A DNA stretch of 54,595 bases from an uncultured Oscillospiraceae bacterium (GCA_900543555.1 UQRL01000012.1:1-54595), one strand, 5' to 3'. Counted from the first letter of the stretch, positions 25,493 to 34,526 are shown. Notes: generated by a model from the letters alone, not told the origin. Translations and numbers: made by a program.

Positions 25493-26073
25493 TGGAACGC
25501 TACGCTTCCATGCACCGAAAGACCAACGAGACCGAAGTCACCCTAGAGCTCTGCCTGGATGGAGGGGAGCGCAGCGTCTCCACCGGTGTGGGCTTTTTTG
25601 ACCACATGCTCACCGCCTTCGCTGTCCACGGGGGCTTTGGCCTGAAGGTGAAGACCGTGGGCGACTGGGAGGTGGACTGCCACCACACCGTGGAGGACAC
25701 GGGCATTGTGCTGGGCAAGGCCTTTGCCGACGCCCTGCCCACCAAGCGGGGCATCAAACGGTTCGGGCACTCCTTTATCCCCATGGATGAGGCCCTGGCC
25801 TTTGCTGCGGTGGACATCAGCGGCCGGCCCTTCCTGGTGTTTTCTGGGGAGTTCCCCCAGGAGCGGGTGGGGGACTTTGACACCTGCATGACCGAGGAGT
25901 TCTTTCGGGCTTTCGCCACAAACGCCGGGATCACCCTGCACTTGAAGTGCGAATACGGGAAGAATTCCCACCACATGATCGAGGCCCTGTTCAAGGCGGC
26001 GGCTCACGCCCTGCGGGATGCCGCGGCCCAGGAGGAGGGGGATGTGCTGCTCTCCTCCAAGGGAGTGCTGTAA
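25489..26073 (+). CDS. hisB: Imidazoleglycerol-phosphate dehydratase
   Basis: A 194-residue monofunctional HisB. The duplicated metal-binding motif is seen as GFFDHMLTAFAVHGG with DCHHTVEDTGIVLG, and later KNSHHMIEALFKAAAHALRDA. It removes water from imidazole glycerol phosphate. No phosphatase domain is fused. The start overlaps the hisC stop. The next gene comes 111 bases later, a break in an otherwise tight operon at exactly the place where hisH would be expected. Confidence 0.96.
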   Translation: MMERYASMHRKTNETEVTLELCLDGGERSVSTGVGFFDHMLTAFAVHGGFGLKVKTVGDWEVDCHHTVEDTGIVLGKAFADALPTKRGIKRFGHSFIPMDEALAFAAVDISGRPFLVFSGEFPQERVGDFDTCMTEEFFRAFATNAGITLHLKCEYGKNSHHMIEALFKAAAHALRDAAAQEEGDVLLSSKGVL

Positions 26074-26098
26074 AGCCCTGGACGGCCCCGCTGGGGTG

Positions 26099-26148
26099 TG
26101 CTATAATAAAAGAAGTTCGAGCCTGCAAGCTCCCGGACCGGGGGCTTG
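26099..26148 (+). promoter_or_regulatory. Internal promoter and hairpin before hisA-hisI
   Basis: TGC-TATAAT (26099-26107) forms an extended -10 with a poor -35. Downstream, CAAGCTCCC ... GGGGGCTTG (26126-26148) is a hairpin with a small loop in the leader. It suggests that hisA-hisI-hisE has its own transcript. Confidence 0.45.
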
Positions 26149-26184
26149 TTTGCGGTTTACGCCAAGCGAGAGGGGAGAAAATGT

Positions 26185-27273
26185 ATGATCTTACTGCCAG
26201 CCATCGACCTGCATGAGGGAAAATGTGTCCGCCTGTTCCGGGGAGATTATGGCACCGCCGAGGTGGTGGCGCCCGATCCGCTGACCACGGCCCTGCACTT
26301 TCAGGAGCAGGGGGCCCGCTGGCTTCACATGGTAGACCTGGACGGCGCCAAGGATGGCAAGCCCCAGAACCAGCAGCTGATTTTCGATGTGGTGGAGAAC
26401 ACGGACCTCCTGGTGGAAGTGGGCGGGGGAATCCGTGACATGGGCACCGTGGAATATTATCTGGAGCGGGGCGTCAGCCGGGTGATCCTGGGCTCTGCCG
26501 CACTGCGGGACCCCGAGTTCGTCCGGGAGGCGGTGAAGCGCCACGGCAAACACATCGCCGTAGGGATCGACGCCCTAGACGGCAAGGTGGCCGCCGAGGG
26601 CTGGCTGGAGCAGAGCCAGGTGGACTATGTGGATTTTGCCAGGGAGATGGAATCTCTGGGGGTGCAGTACCTGATCTGCACGGATATCCACCAGGATGGC
26701 ACCATGAATGGCCCCAACCTGGTGATGCTGGACAGATTGAACCGGGCGGTGCACTGCCACATCATTGCCAGCGGCGGGGTCTCCAGCCTGCTGGATATTG
26801 TCAGCCTCTATGACCTGGGGCTGTATGGCGCCATTGCCGGAAAGTCCCTGTACACCGGCGCTCTGGATCTGCGCACCGCCATCATCGCCTGCCACAAGAT
26901 TTCCGGGAAATGGGCGGCGGGGGATATGCCCGATGATGAGCTGGACCTGTACTTTACCAAGTCGGACTTGATCCCCGCCATCATCCAGGATGATGAGACC
27001 AATGAGGTGCTGATGCTGGCCTACATGAACCGGGAGTCTTTCCGCAAGTCCCTAGAGACGGGCTATACCTGGTTTTACAGCCGCAGCCGCAAGACCCTGT
27101 GGAATAAAGGGGAGACCTCGGGCCACACCCAGAAAATCGTCAGCGTCTTTTCCGACTGCGACGATGACACCCTGCTCATCCGGGTAAAGCAGAAGGGCCC
27201 CGCCTGCCACACCGGCAGCCACAGCTGTTTCTTCAAGCGCCTGCGGGGCGAGGACACACCGAAAGGGGAGTAA
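26185..27273 (+). CDS. HisA-HisI fusion (ProFAR isomerase and PR-AMP cyclohydrolase)
   Basis: A 362-residue two-domain protein. Residues 1-240 are His[21 protein letters not shown] with Asp6, [52 protein letters not shown] and ASGGVSS. After a linker, residues 255-355 are His[53 protein letters not shown] and the zinc motif CHTGSHSC. These are steps 4 and 3 of the pathway, joined out of order but adjacent in flux. The ATG has GAGGGGAG upstream. HisE is a separate gene four bases downstream. HisI is more often fused to HisE. Confidence 0.92.
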   Translation: MILLPAIDLHEGKCVRLFRGDYGTAEVVAPDPLTTALHFQEQGARWLHMVDLDGAKDGKPQNQQLIFDVVENTDLLVEVGGGIRDMGTVEYYLERGVSRVILGSAALRDPEFVREAVKRHGKHIAVGIDALDGKVAAEGWLEQSQVDYVDFAREMESLGVQYLICTDIHQDGTMNGPNLVMLDRLNRAVHCHIIASGGVSSLLDIVSLYDLGLYGAIAGKSLYTGALDLRTAIIACHKISGKWAAGDMPDDELDLYFTKSDLIPAIIQDDETNEVLMLAYMNRESFRKSLETGYTWFYSRSRKTLWNKGETSGHTQKIVSVFSDCDDDTLLIRVKQKGPACHTGSHSCFFKRLRGEDTPKGE

Positions 27274-27276
27274 ACC

Positions 27277-27600
27277 ATGGATATTTTGCACGAGCTGTAC
27301 CAGACGGTGGAAGGCCGCCGCCAGGAGAAGCAGGAGGGGTCTTACACCTGCTACCTCTTTGAGAAGGGCCTGGACAAAATTTTGAAAAAGTGCGGCGAGG
27401 AGTGCAGCGAGGTCATCATCGCAGCCAAAAACGGCAAGCAGGAGGACACCGTAGGCGAGCTTGCCGACCTGCTGTACCACCTGACGGTGCTCATGGTCAA
27501 CGAGGGCATCCCCTTTGAGGCCGTGGAACAGGAACTGGCCCGCCGCCACCAGAAGCAGGGCAATTTAAAGCAGTTCCACCAGGTGGACAAGAACACCTGA
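27277..27600 (+). CDS. hisE: Phosphoribosyl-ATP pyrophosphatase
   Basis: A 107-residue all-helical MazG-like protein that removes diphosphate from PR-ATP (step 2). The family block KILKKCGEECSEVIIAAKNG with acidic metal ligands, then ELADLLYHLTVLM, is clear. It follows hisA-hisI by three bases between stop and start. Together with HisI it feeds HisA, so three consecutive steps are coded by two neighbouring genes. Confidence 0.95.
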   Translation: MDILHELYQTVEGRRQEKQEGSYTCYLFEKGLDKILKKCGEECSEVIIAAKNGKQEDTVGELADLLYHLTVLMVNEGIPFEAVEQELARRHQKQGNLKQFHQVDKNT

Positions 27601-27610
27601 GGGGGCGCTT

Positions 27611-28375
27611 ATGGACCGCGAGCAGCTTTTGGCCCAGTGGAAAGAAGAGGAAGGCCGAGGCATGACTGGCTGGGATTTCTCCCACATGGTCGGCCGGTAC
27701 ACCGTGGAACCCCTGCCTTGGGACTACTCCCAAGTGGTGAAGGAGTTCCTGCGGCCTGGGGTGCGCCTGCTGGATATGGGCACCGGGGGCGGGGAATTTC
27801 TCCTCACCCTGGGCCACCCTTACGCCCTCACCAGCGTCACAGAGGGCTGGGCCCCCAACCTGGCCCTGTGCAAAAAGCGCCTGGAGCCCCTGGGCGTCAC
27901 TGTCCGGGAGTACGACAGCGAGAAGGGCCAGCCCATGCCCTTTGCGGACGACAGCTTCGACCTGGTCATCAACCGCCACGAGAGCTACGACCTTTCAGAG
28001 GTCCGCCGGGTGCTGAAGAAAAACGGCTTTTTCGTCACCCAGCAGGTGGGGGGCGAAAACGACCTGCCCCTGGTGCGCCGGCTGTGCCCCGGCTTCCCTG
28101 GGGGATTTGTGGGCTTCAACCTGGAAAACGAGCTGCCCCGGTTCCGCCAGGCGGGTTTCCGGGTGATGCAGAGCCGCCAGGCCTATGGGGAAGGCCGTTT
28201 TCTAGATGTGGGGGCCGTGGTGTTCCAGGCCAGCGTATGCCCTTGGGAGTTCCCCGGGTTCTCCGTGGAGGTCTGTAAAGGCATCCTGTTCCAGATGCAG
28301 GAGCAGGTGGAGCGCCTGGGCTTTGTGCCCAATTTAGAGCACCGCTTCCTCATCGTAGCCAAAAACAGAAAGTGA
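27611..28375 (+). CDS. Class I SAM-dependent methyltransferase
   Basis: A 254-residue protein with a Rossmann-type methyltransferase fold. Motif I is RLLDMGTGGGEFLL, an acidic residue follows in TSVTEGWAPN, and the post-motif block PMPFADDSFDLVINRHESYD fits the type 11 family. The C-terminal half is less typical. The substrate is unknown. It starts ten bases after hisE with GGGGGCG before the ATG, so it is probably co-transcribed with the histidine genes, without a known link to them. Confidence 0.85.
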   Translation: MDREQLLAQWKEEEGRGMTGWDFSHMVGRYTVEPLPWDYSQVVKEFLRPGVRLLDMGTGGGEFLLTLGHPYALTSVTEGWAPNLALCKKRLEPLGVTVREYDSEKGQPMPFADDSFDLVINRHESYDLSEVRRVLKKNGFFVTQQVGGENDLPLVRRLCPGFPGGFVGFNLENELPRFRQAGFRVMQSRQAYGEGRFLDVGAVVFQASVCPWEFPGFSVEVCKGILFQMQEQVERLGFVPNLEHRFLIVAKNRK

Positions 28376-28384
28376 GGGACTGCC

Positions 28385-28822
28385 GTGGAGATCCGTGAGA
28401 TCCAAAGGGACGAGCTGCCCCAGCTGCTGGCTCTGTACCGCCACCTTCACCCGGAGGGCTGGCTGGAGGAGGGCCCCGACGCCCAGAAGATTTGGCAGGC
28501 CATCCAGGCCGCCCCGGGCTATCACATCGTGGTGGCCGAAGAGGGGGAAGAGCTGGTTTCCACCTGTACCCTGCTCATCGTCCCCAACTTGACCCACCTG
28601 GGCCGGCCCTACGGTCTGATTGAGAACGTGGTGACTCACCCGGCTCACCGGGGCAAGGGCCTGGCCACCGGCTGCCTGAATTTTGCCCGGCAGCTGGCCC
28701 AGGAGCAGGGCTGCTACAAGCTGATGCTGATGACTGGCAGCAAGCGGCAGTCCACCCTGCATTTCTACGAAAGGGCGGGCTACCGCTCAGACGTAAAGAC
28801 GGCCTTCCTTCAGTGGCTGTAA
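28385..28822 (+). CDS. GNAT-family N-acetyltransferase
   Basis: A 145-residue acetyltransferase with the acetyl-CoA loop in NVVTHPAHRGKGLATGCLNF (RGKGLA) and the terminal unit LHFYERAGYRSD. It starts with GTG at 28385, nine bases after the methyltransferase, with GTGAGGGA upstream. The substrate is unknown. Two stem-loops follow, the second a likely terminator of the histidine unit. Confidence 0.85.
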   Translation: MEIREIQRDELPQLLALYRHLHPEGWLEEGPDAQKIWQAIQAAPGYHIVVAEEGEELVSTCTLLIVPNLTHLGRPYGLIENVVTHPAHRGKGLATGCLNFARQLAQEQGCYKLMLMTGSKRQSTLHFYERAGYRSDVKTAFLQWL

Positions 28823-28827
28823 CAAAA

Positions 28828-28904
28828 CAAGCGTCCCTTCTGGGACGCTTGGACTCATACCCTCTAGAACGGGAAACGGCATGGCGGACGCTGTGCCGTT
28901 TTTT
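28828..28904 (+). terminator. Double hairpin terminator after the GNAT gene
   Basis: First stem CAAGCGTCCC / GGGACGCTTG (28828-28851), perfect 10 bp, without a T run. Second stem AACGGCA / TGCCGTT (28875-28900) followed by T, the more likely stop signal. Confidence 0.7.
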
Positions 28905-28910
28905 GCTGCC

Positions 28911-29715
28911 TCATCCCACCTGCAGGCCCTTCTCCTCTGTCAGGCGGCGTCCCCGCTCCGCCGCTTGGGTGCTCTCCAGCCGCTGGATCGTCTGAAGCAC
29001 ATCTTCCGGAGTGGTGCGGGGATTGATGGCGCATAGCCGCAGCACGGTGCGGCCCCGCAGCTGGGTGGTGTACACCTGGGCAAAGCCGGTGGCCGTTACT
29101 TCTCTGGCCATCTCCTGGTTTATCTGGTCCCAGGTGGCGTCCGGCGCCTCCTTGCTGGGGGCGAACCGGAAGTTGACAATGCCAAAGTGGGCAGGAGAGA
29201 CCACCTGCCACTCTGGGTTGCCCTCCAGCCGTTCCTGGGCCGCCAGGGCCAGTAAGAGCCGTCAGGTTGGCAATGGAGCCTCCTGAGACAAACAGCCCCC
29301 CGCTGCCCTGGGGATACCCCGCCAGGCCGCACATCCAGTCAATCAGCTTCTTCTCAATCAGGTTCGCCGCCGGGGCGTTCACCTGGCAGTTGGCGTGGGG
29401 GTTAAAGGCGTTGGTCATCACGTCCCCCATCCAGGAGAGGAGAGAGGCGGTGGAGGGGATGCAGGCAAAGCTGCGGGGATGCTGGGGGAACAGGATGTCC
29501 CGGTACACGTCCTCCAGCATCTCCCCATACACCTCCTCCAAGGGCCGGCCCTGGGCGGGGATAGCCTCCCCCTGCAGGTAGTCCATCACCTCTTGGGGAT
29601 CGGGCTGGCGGATGGGCCGGTTCGGCAGGGTGTTGGAAAATTCCACCGCCCGGCGGACAAAGTCCTCCATCAGCCGGCCAATGTGCTGGTTCTGTTCTTC
29701 GATTGTCTCACGCAT
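28911..29715 (-). pseudogene. PLP-dependent decarboxylase pseudogene (internal deletion and frameshift)
   Basis: The first ~160 codons from 29715 encode the N-terminus of a group II (aromatic/glutamate-type) decarboxylase: HPRSFACIPSTASLLSWMGD, LIEKKLIDWMCGLAGYP, GGLFVSGGSIANLTAL. Near 29250 the frame changes and continues as the family's C-terminus: LAAQERLEGNPEWQVVSPAH, then RGRTVLRLCAINPRTTPEDV, to a stop at 28911. The whole PLP-lysine core, roughly 200-240 residues of a normal ~480, is missing. It cannot be an active enzyme. It lies divergent from a LysR gene that also carries an inactivating change. Confidence 0.85.
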
Positions 29716-29811
29716 GAGAGCCGCCTCCTTGACTTTCTTCGACCATAAAAAATTGGAATTGTAAAATTCATAGATTTCATAAATGCGTTCAATTTTTTGA
29801 AGGGTGATCCC

Positions 29812-30708
29812 ATGGAACTGTGAAATCTTATCTCATTTATCCGGGCGGCAGAGCTGCAGAGCTTTTCCAAAACAGCCGAGCAGCTAGGCTATTCCCAGTC
29901 CGCTGTCACCACGCAGCTTAAGCAGCTGGAGGAGGAGCTGGGTATCCCCTTGTTCGAGCGCATCGGCAAGCGGGTCAAGCTCACCCAGGCGGGGGAGCGG
30001 TTCCTGCCCCGGGCGCTGGAGGTGTTGGAGGCTGTGGGCCGGGCCCAGCAGGTGGCCCAAGAGCCAGAGCGGCCGGGGGGCAGGCTGCGCATCGGCACCT
30101 GCCAGTCCCTGGTCAGCGGCCTGCTGCCCCCGGTGATGCGGGAGCTGAGCCGCCTGTGCCCCCAGGCGGAGGTGACCACCTGCACTGCCCTGGTGCCGGA
30201 TTTGCTGCAAATGCTGCGGCAAAACGACGTGGATCTGCTGCTTTTCTTAGACCAACAGCTCTATTACCCCGAGTGGGTGAAGGTGGCCCAGCGGCCAGAA
30301 CCCATCCACTTTGTGGCTTCCTCCGCCTCCCCCCTGGCGGGGATGGAATCCATCCCCCTGGAGCGCCTGCTGCAAGAACCCCTGTACCTGACGGAGAAGG
30401 GCATCAGCTACCGGTACGCCGTGGAGCAGTTCTTGGCGGAACAGGGGCGGGAGCTGCGCCCCTTCTGGGAGGTGGGCAGCACCGATGTCATCACCCGGTT
30501 CCTGCTGGAGGGTGAGGGCATCTCCCTGCTGCCGGAGTTCGTGGTGCGGGAGCATCTGGAGAAGGGGGAGCTGGTGGTGCTGCACCCCCAATGCCCGCCC
30601 ATCCTCATGTGGAGCCAGCTGGTATACCATCGGAACAAGTACGTCACCCCCCTGATGGCCCTGTTCCTGGATTTGATGAAGCAGCGCCTCCAGGGGGAGG
30701 GAGCGTGA
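29812..30708 (+). pseudogene. LysR-family regulator with a stop at codon 4
   Basis: Read from ATG 29812, the product would be MEL-stop-NLISFIRAAELQSFSKT and so on, a complete LysR protein of about 297 residues. The helix-turn-helix is intact after the stop (KTAEQLGYSQSAVTTQLKQL, FERIGKRVKLTQAG), as is the effector domain (RLRIGTCQSLVSGLLPPVM). The TGA at 29821-29823 is one base from CGA (Arg), the residue common at this place. AAGGGTG precedes the ATG. A start after the stop would cost the first helix unless a rare initiator is used at once. The likely target is the divergent, broken decarboxylase. Confidence 0.8.
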
Positions 30709-30709
30709 A

Positions 30710-30748
30710 AAAAGCTCTTCCCGCCCGCAATGGGCAGGAAGAGCTTTT
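30710..30748. terminator. Terminator between LysR and the CsaB gene
   Basis: AAAAGCTCTTCC / GGAAGAGCTTTT with an inner CGCCC/GGGC pairing. It serves both convergent genes. Confidence 0.85.
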
Positions 30749-30770
30749 CACTTTAGGAATGGCCGGGAGA

Positions 30771-33002
30771 TCAGGGCTCCCGCTCCAGCAGCTTGGCCAC
30801 CGCCTGAATGTTCCGCCGCTCCACGTCCTTCAGGCGCTGGGCCTTTTGGCGCAGCGCCTCTCGCTGAGGCAGGGCGGCCACGGCCTGGTCCACCGCCTGC
30901 TCCAAGTCCTGGGCGGTCACGTCCTTCAGGTCAATGCAGGTTCCGGCCTCCAGGTACTTCAGGAAGGAGCCAATCTTGGGGTCGTAGCTCACCCCCACCA
31001 GGGGCGCCCCGCTTAAAGAGGAGAAGATCAGCCCGTGCAGCCGCATGGAGACCACCACATCCATGCGCCCCAGCACCCCGATGAGCAGCTCGGGTTCTGC
31101 TCCGTCATCCAAAATGTGGTAGGGAGCTTTCATGTACGGAACCACCTTTTGGGCGGCACTGCTGTCATGGAAGATGTTCAAGGAGAGGAACACCGGCGTC
31201 AGCCCATACCGCTGGTGGGCGTAGTCAGCGCAGGCGGCAAAGGCGGCGGCTTTCTCCTCAAAGCCGTACCAGGTGCGCAGCATAAAGCAGATGGTGGGAG
31301 CGTCTTTCTCCAGGCCGTGGCGGCTGAGATAGGCGTCCACATCCAAATCGGGGGAGGGGAGCAGCACCAGGGCCGGGTCTGAGCTGAGGAGGATCTCCGG
31401 CCGCCGCACCCCAAAGCTTTCCAGCTCCTTCATAGAGTCCGTCTCCCGCAGGGTGATGGTGTCCACTGAACGGTCCAGCACCCTTTTTACCAGGCGGATA
31501 TTTTTCTTCCCCGTCACCGGACCGATGCCGCAGCCGTACATATCCACCTTGTTCCCCAGCAGCTTGGCCAGCCGCAGGGTGAACAGGTAGTACCAAAGGC
31601 TGCGCCAGCTGGTGGCGTTCTGGATGAGGGTGCCGCCGCCATTGATATACAGCACAGACTTGCCCATGGCGGCCACCATCTTGGGCAGGTTAAAGGTGTA
31701 GATGGAGCCCACCCGGTACCGCTTCTTGATGCTTTGGGTGTTCTTGGCCAGCACAGTGATGGGCATGGCGTCGTCCAGCTCCTGCACAGAGCGGATGATG
31801 GATTTCAAAATGGCGTCGTCCCCGGCGTTGCCGTAGCCGTAGGCCCCGCAGATCACCGCCCCATCCCGCTTGCGGGACTTCTGCCGGGCGTCCCGCTTCA
31901 AGATGCTCTCATAGATCTCAAGCTGGTGCTCCACCATCCGGTCAATGGAGAACTCCCGGCTGGCCTTTTCGTAGATGCGCTCTCCAAAGGTCTCCCGCAG
32001 CTCCCTGTTTTGAGAGAGGGTCAGCAGGTGCTGGGCCAGCTGCTTCTCGTCCCCCGGCTCAAAAATCAGGCCGTTGACCCCGTCGTCAATGAGCACCGGC
32101 ACGCCCCCTACCTTAGAGGCGATGGTGGCCTTGTGCATCCGGGTGCCCTCCGTGAGGGAATAGGGGAAGGTCTCCGAAATGGAGGTGAGCAGGTTGATGT
32201 CGATGGCGTTGTAAAACGAGTTTACATCGTCCAGCCATCCGGCAAAGCACACCTTGCCCGCAAGGCCCAGGTCCTTGGCCATGTTTTCCAGCTTCTGCCG
32301 GTCCTCCCCGTCTCCGCCGATGAGCAGCTTCAGGTGGGGGTCCTTTTCGCTGGCAATCTTCATGGCCCGCAGCAGGGTGGGCACGTCCTTCACGGGGGAG
32401 AGCCGCACCGCAATGCCCGCGATGACATCATCCTTCTCCCACTGCATCCCCACGCTTTGCAGGAACTCCTCCTTGGGCACGGGGTGGATGGGGGTTTTGA
32501 AGTCGATGCCGTTGTAAATGGTGTAAATGCGGTCCGCCGGGAACCCCCGCTCGATGAGGATGTCCGTCATGGGGTCGGAGACGCCGATGTAAAAGTTTAC
32601 CCGCCGCAGGGCCACCATGTTGGTGGTGCCGTAAGAGAGCCTTGCCACCGGCCGGCCCAGGTAATCCAGGCGGTAGTCGCTGTGCACCGTGGTGACCACC
32701 GGGGCCCCCAGGTGCTTTTTCACCAGGTTGCCCATCAGGTTGCCCCGGGCGCCGTGGCAGTGGATGATGTCCACCTTCTGCCCGGCCAGGCGGCGCTTCA
32801 GCTCCCGCAGGCCCACCACCGGGTTCCCAGACTCGATCACTTCAATGGGGATGCCCATTTTCGCTGCGTCCTCAGAGAAGTCCCCCTTGCGGAAGCAGAA
32901 CAGCTGGGCGTCGATGGACTGGTTCAGCTCTTTTAACAAGTTTAAAACGTGGGTCTTGGCACCGCCAGTGTCGCCGCCGCCAATCAGGTGGATCACACGC
33001 AT
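30771..33002 (-). CDS. csaB: Glycosyltransferase-CsaB polysaccharide pyruvyl transferase fusion
   Basis: A 743-residue protein of two enzymes. Residues 1-370 are a GT-B glycosyltransferase (VIHLIGGGDTGGAKTHVLNL at the start; LLIGGDGEDRQKLE; TSISETFPYSLTEGTRMHK). Residues 384-740 are a CsaB-type pyruvyl transferase (AVICGAYGYGNAGDDAILKS, YINGGGTLIQ, YGCGIGPVTG, VSMRLHGLIFSS). CsaB adds a ketal pyruvate to secondary wall polysaccharide, the ligand of SLH domains. Two SLH proteins are encoded near the right end of the window. The gene closes a reverse-strand unit after the pseudouridine synthase, with GGGACGTGA before its ATG. The sugar used by the first half is unknown. Confidence 0.9.
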   Translation of the reverse strand: MRVIHLIGGGDTGGAKTHVLNLLKELNQSIDAQLFCFRKGDFSEDAAKMGIPIEVIESGNPVVGLRELKRRLAGQKVDIIHCHGARGNLMGNLVKKHLGAPVVTTVHSDYRLDYLGRPVARLSYGTTNMVALRRVNFYIGVSDPMTDILIERGFPADRIYTIYNGIDFKTPIHPVPKEEFLQSVGMQWEKDDVIAGIAVRLSPVKDVPTLLRAMKIASEKDPHLKLLIGGDGEDRQKLENMAKDLGLAGKVCFAGWLDDVNSFYNAIDINLLTSISETFPYSLTEGTRMHKATIASKVGGVPVLIDDGVNGLIFEPGDEKQLAQHLLTLSQNRELRETFGERIYEKASREFSIDRMVEHQLEIYESILKRDARQKSRKRDGAVICGAYGYGNAGDDAILKSIIRSVQELDDAMPITVLAKNTQSIKKRYRVGSIYTFNLPKMVAAMGKSVLYINGGGTLIQNATSWRSLWYYLFTLRLAKLLGNKVDMYGCGIGPVTGKKNIRLVKRVLDRSVDTITLRETDSMKELESFGVRRPEILLSSDPALVLLPSPDLDVDAYLSRHGLEKDAPTICFMLRTWYGFEEKAAAFAACADYAHQRYGLTPVFLSLNIFHDSSAAQKVVPYMKAPYHILDDGAEPELLIGVLGRMDVVVSMRLHGLIFSSLSGAPLVGVSYDPKIGSFLKYLEAGTCIDLKDVTAQDLEQAVDQAVAALPQREALRQKAQRLKDVERRNIQAVAKLLEREP

Positions 33003-33059
33003 GAAGTCACGTCCCTTTTTTACAAAGAATAGTTTATCCCAAAGAACCCGCCGGGGGCG

Positions 33060-34031
33060 TTACTGCCCCGGCATGGCGGCAAATTCCGGCAGGAACCACA
33101 CGTCCCCGGCGGTGAACTCCCGCCCGTCCAGGTATTGGAGCAGGCCTCCGTCCGTTTGAAAGTCAAACCGCAGCTTATAGGAGTACAGCGCCTGATAGGG
33201 GAAGCCGCTCTTCTTGTTTACCGCGTTTTTGCCGTACTTGCCGTCCCCGGCCAGGGGGTGCCCAATGGAGGCAAAGTGGGCCCGGATCTGGTGGGTGCGG
33301 CCGGTTAAGAGCTCCACCTCCACCAGGGAGAAGTCCCGCCGTTCCTCCAGCACCCGGTAGCGGGTGCGGATGGTCTTGGCCCCCTCTTTGGGCCGCTGGG
33401 AGATGTACACCCGGTTTTGGGCCTCGTTCTTCTCCAAATAGCCGGTGAGCAGGGCCTCTTTCACCTTGAGGCGGCCGCACACCACGCACAGGTAGAACTT
33501 GTGCAACTCCCGGTCCTTCACCTTCTGATTCAAGATGCGCAGGGCCTCGGCGTTTTTCGCCGCCATGACGATGCCCCCCGTGTTCCGGTCGATGCGGTTG
33601 ACCAGGGCCGGGGCAAAGGCGTTCTCCGCCTTGGGGTCGTACTCTCCCTTGTCATACAGGTAGTGCTGTACCCGGGCGATCAGGGAGTCAAAGTGGTAGT
33701 TCTCGTCCGGATGGACGATGAGCCCCGGCTTCTTGTCCAGCAGCATCACGTTCCCGTCCTCGTAGAGGATGGAGAGCTTTTTGGGGGCCTTTAAAAAATC
33801 CTCCGGGCGCTCCTCCTTTTGCAGGAAGTCGTCCTTTAAAAACAGGGAGACCACATCCCCCTCCTGCAGCCGCTGGGAGCTTTCACAGCGTTTGCCGTTC
33901 ACCTTGACATCCTTCTTGCGGACAGCCTTGTACAGCATGGATTGGGGCAGGTTGGGGTAGGTCTTGGTCAGGAACTTGTCCACCCGCTGGCCCCCGTCAT
34001 TTTTTCCAATGGTCACTTCCACTCTGGGCAT
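33060..34031 (-). CDS. RluA-family rRNA/tRNA pseudouridine synthase
   Basis: A 323-residue protein. An S4 RNA-binding domain lies at about 14-60 (QRVDKFLTKTYPNLPQSMLY), and the catalytic domain follows with Asp148 in NRIDRNTGGIVMAAK, the form of the HRLDxxTSG motif with Asn and Ile replacing His and Leu. Further blocks are LTGRTHQIRAHFASIGHPLAG and GDGKYG. It belongs to the RluC/RluD group; the target base cannot be set from sequence. The start is 12 bases from the thrE gene before it. Confidence 0.93.
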   Translation of the reverse strand: MPRVEVTIGKNDGGQRVDKFLTKTYPNLPQSMLYKAVRKKDVKVNGKRCESSQRLQEGDVVSLFLKDDFLQKEERPEDFLKAPKKLSILYEDGNVMLLDKKPGLIVHPDENYHFDSLIARVQHYLYDKGEYDPKAENAFAPALVNRIDRNTGGIVMAAKNAEALRILNQKVKDRELHKFYLCVVCGRLKVKEALLTGYLEKNEAQNRVYISQRPKEGAKTIRTRYRVLEERRDFSLVEVELLTGRTHQIRAHFASIGHPLAGDGKYGKNAVNKKSGFPYQALYSYKLRFDFQTDGGLLQYLDGREFTAGDVWFLPEFAAMPGQ

Positions 34032-34043
34032 AGAACGCTCCTT

Positions 34044-34526
34044 TCAGGGCTTGCTCCCGCGGTTTTTGGGGGCAGCCCGGCGCAGGGTGAAGAAAAAGGT
34101 GGGCAGCGACAGCACAATGCCAATGCCCAGGGCAATGGCAATGGCGATCTTTATGGTCTCCAGGCCTTTGTCCAGGGCCAGGGAGTTGTCGCTCATGAAC
34201 AAGTGGTAACCGGTGTAATAGATGCCGGCCCCCGGCACCAGGGGGAAGATGCCCGTAATCAGGAAGATGGTCACCGGGGCCCTGCGCCAAAAAGCGAACA
34301 CGCGGGAGAACCAGGCCAGGGCCACTGTGGCAAAGAAAGAGGCCGCCACCACCCCAGTGTTCAGATGCATGCAGACGAGATACACCAGCCAGCCCACGCC
34401 CCCGGTAAAGCCGCAGCAAAGCCATTCCTTTTTGGGGGTGTGGAAGATGATGGAAAAGGCAATGGTAGAGACAAAAGCCACGGCCGTTTGGAACAGCCAG
34501 TTGAAAAGGGTGGGAAGATCTATCAC
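34044..34526 (-). CDS. ThrE-type exporter, small subunit (ThrE_2, DUF3815)
   Basis: A 160-residue protein with five hydrophobic segments, matching the C-terminal half of ThrE threonine/serine exporters (PLVPGAGIYYTGYHLFMSD is the typical loop). The start is GTG at 34526 with GGAGGTG seven bases upstream. It overlaps the large subunit gene by four bases. The two together make the complete transporter in split form, common in Firmicutes. Confidence 0.88.
   Translation of the reverse strand: MIDLPTLFNWLFQTAVAFVSTIAFSIIFHTPKKEWLCCGFTGGVGWLVYLVCMHLNTGVVAASFFATVALAWFSRVFAFWRRAPVTIFLITGIFPLVPGAGIYYTGYHLFMSDNSLALDKGLETIKIAIAIALGIGIVLSLPTFFFTLRRAAPKNRGSKP

Noticed and set aside
28864..29715. A single intact 283-codon gene
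   Set aside because: The second half in this frame is meaningless (Pro/Arg/His-rich); the true C-terminus of the family is in another frame, so it is a pseudogene.
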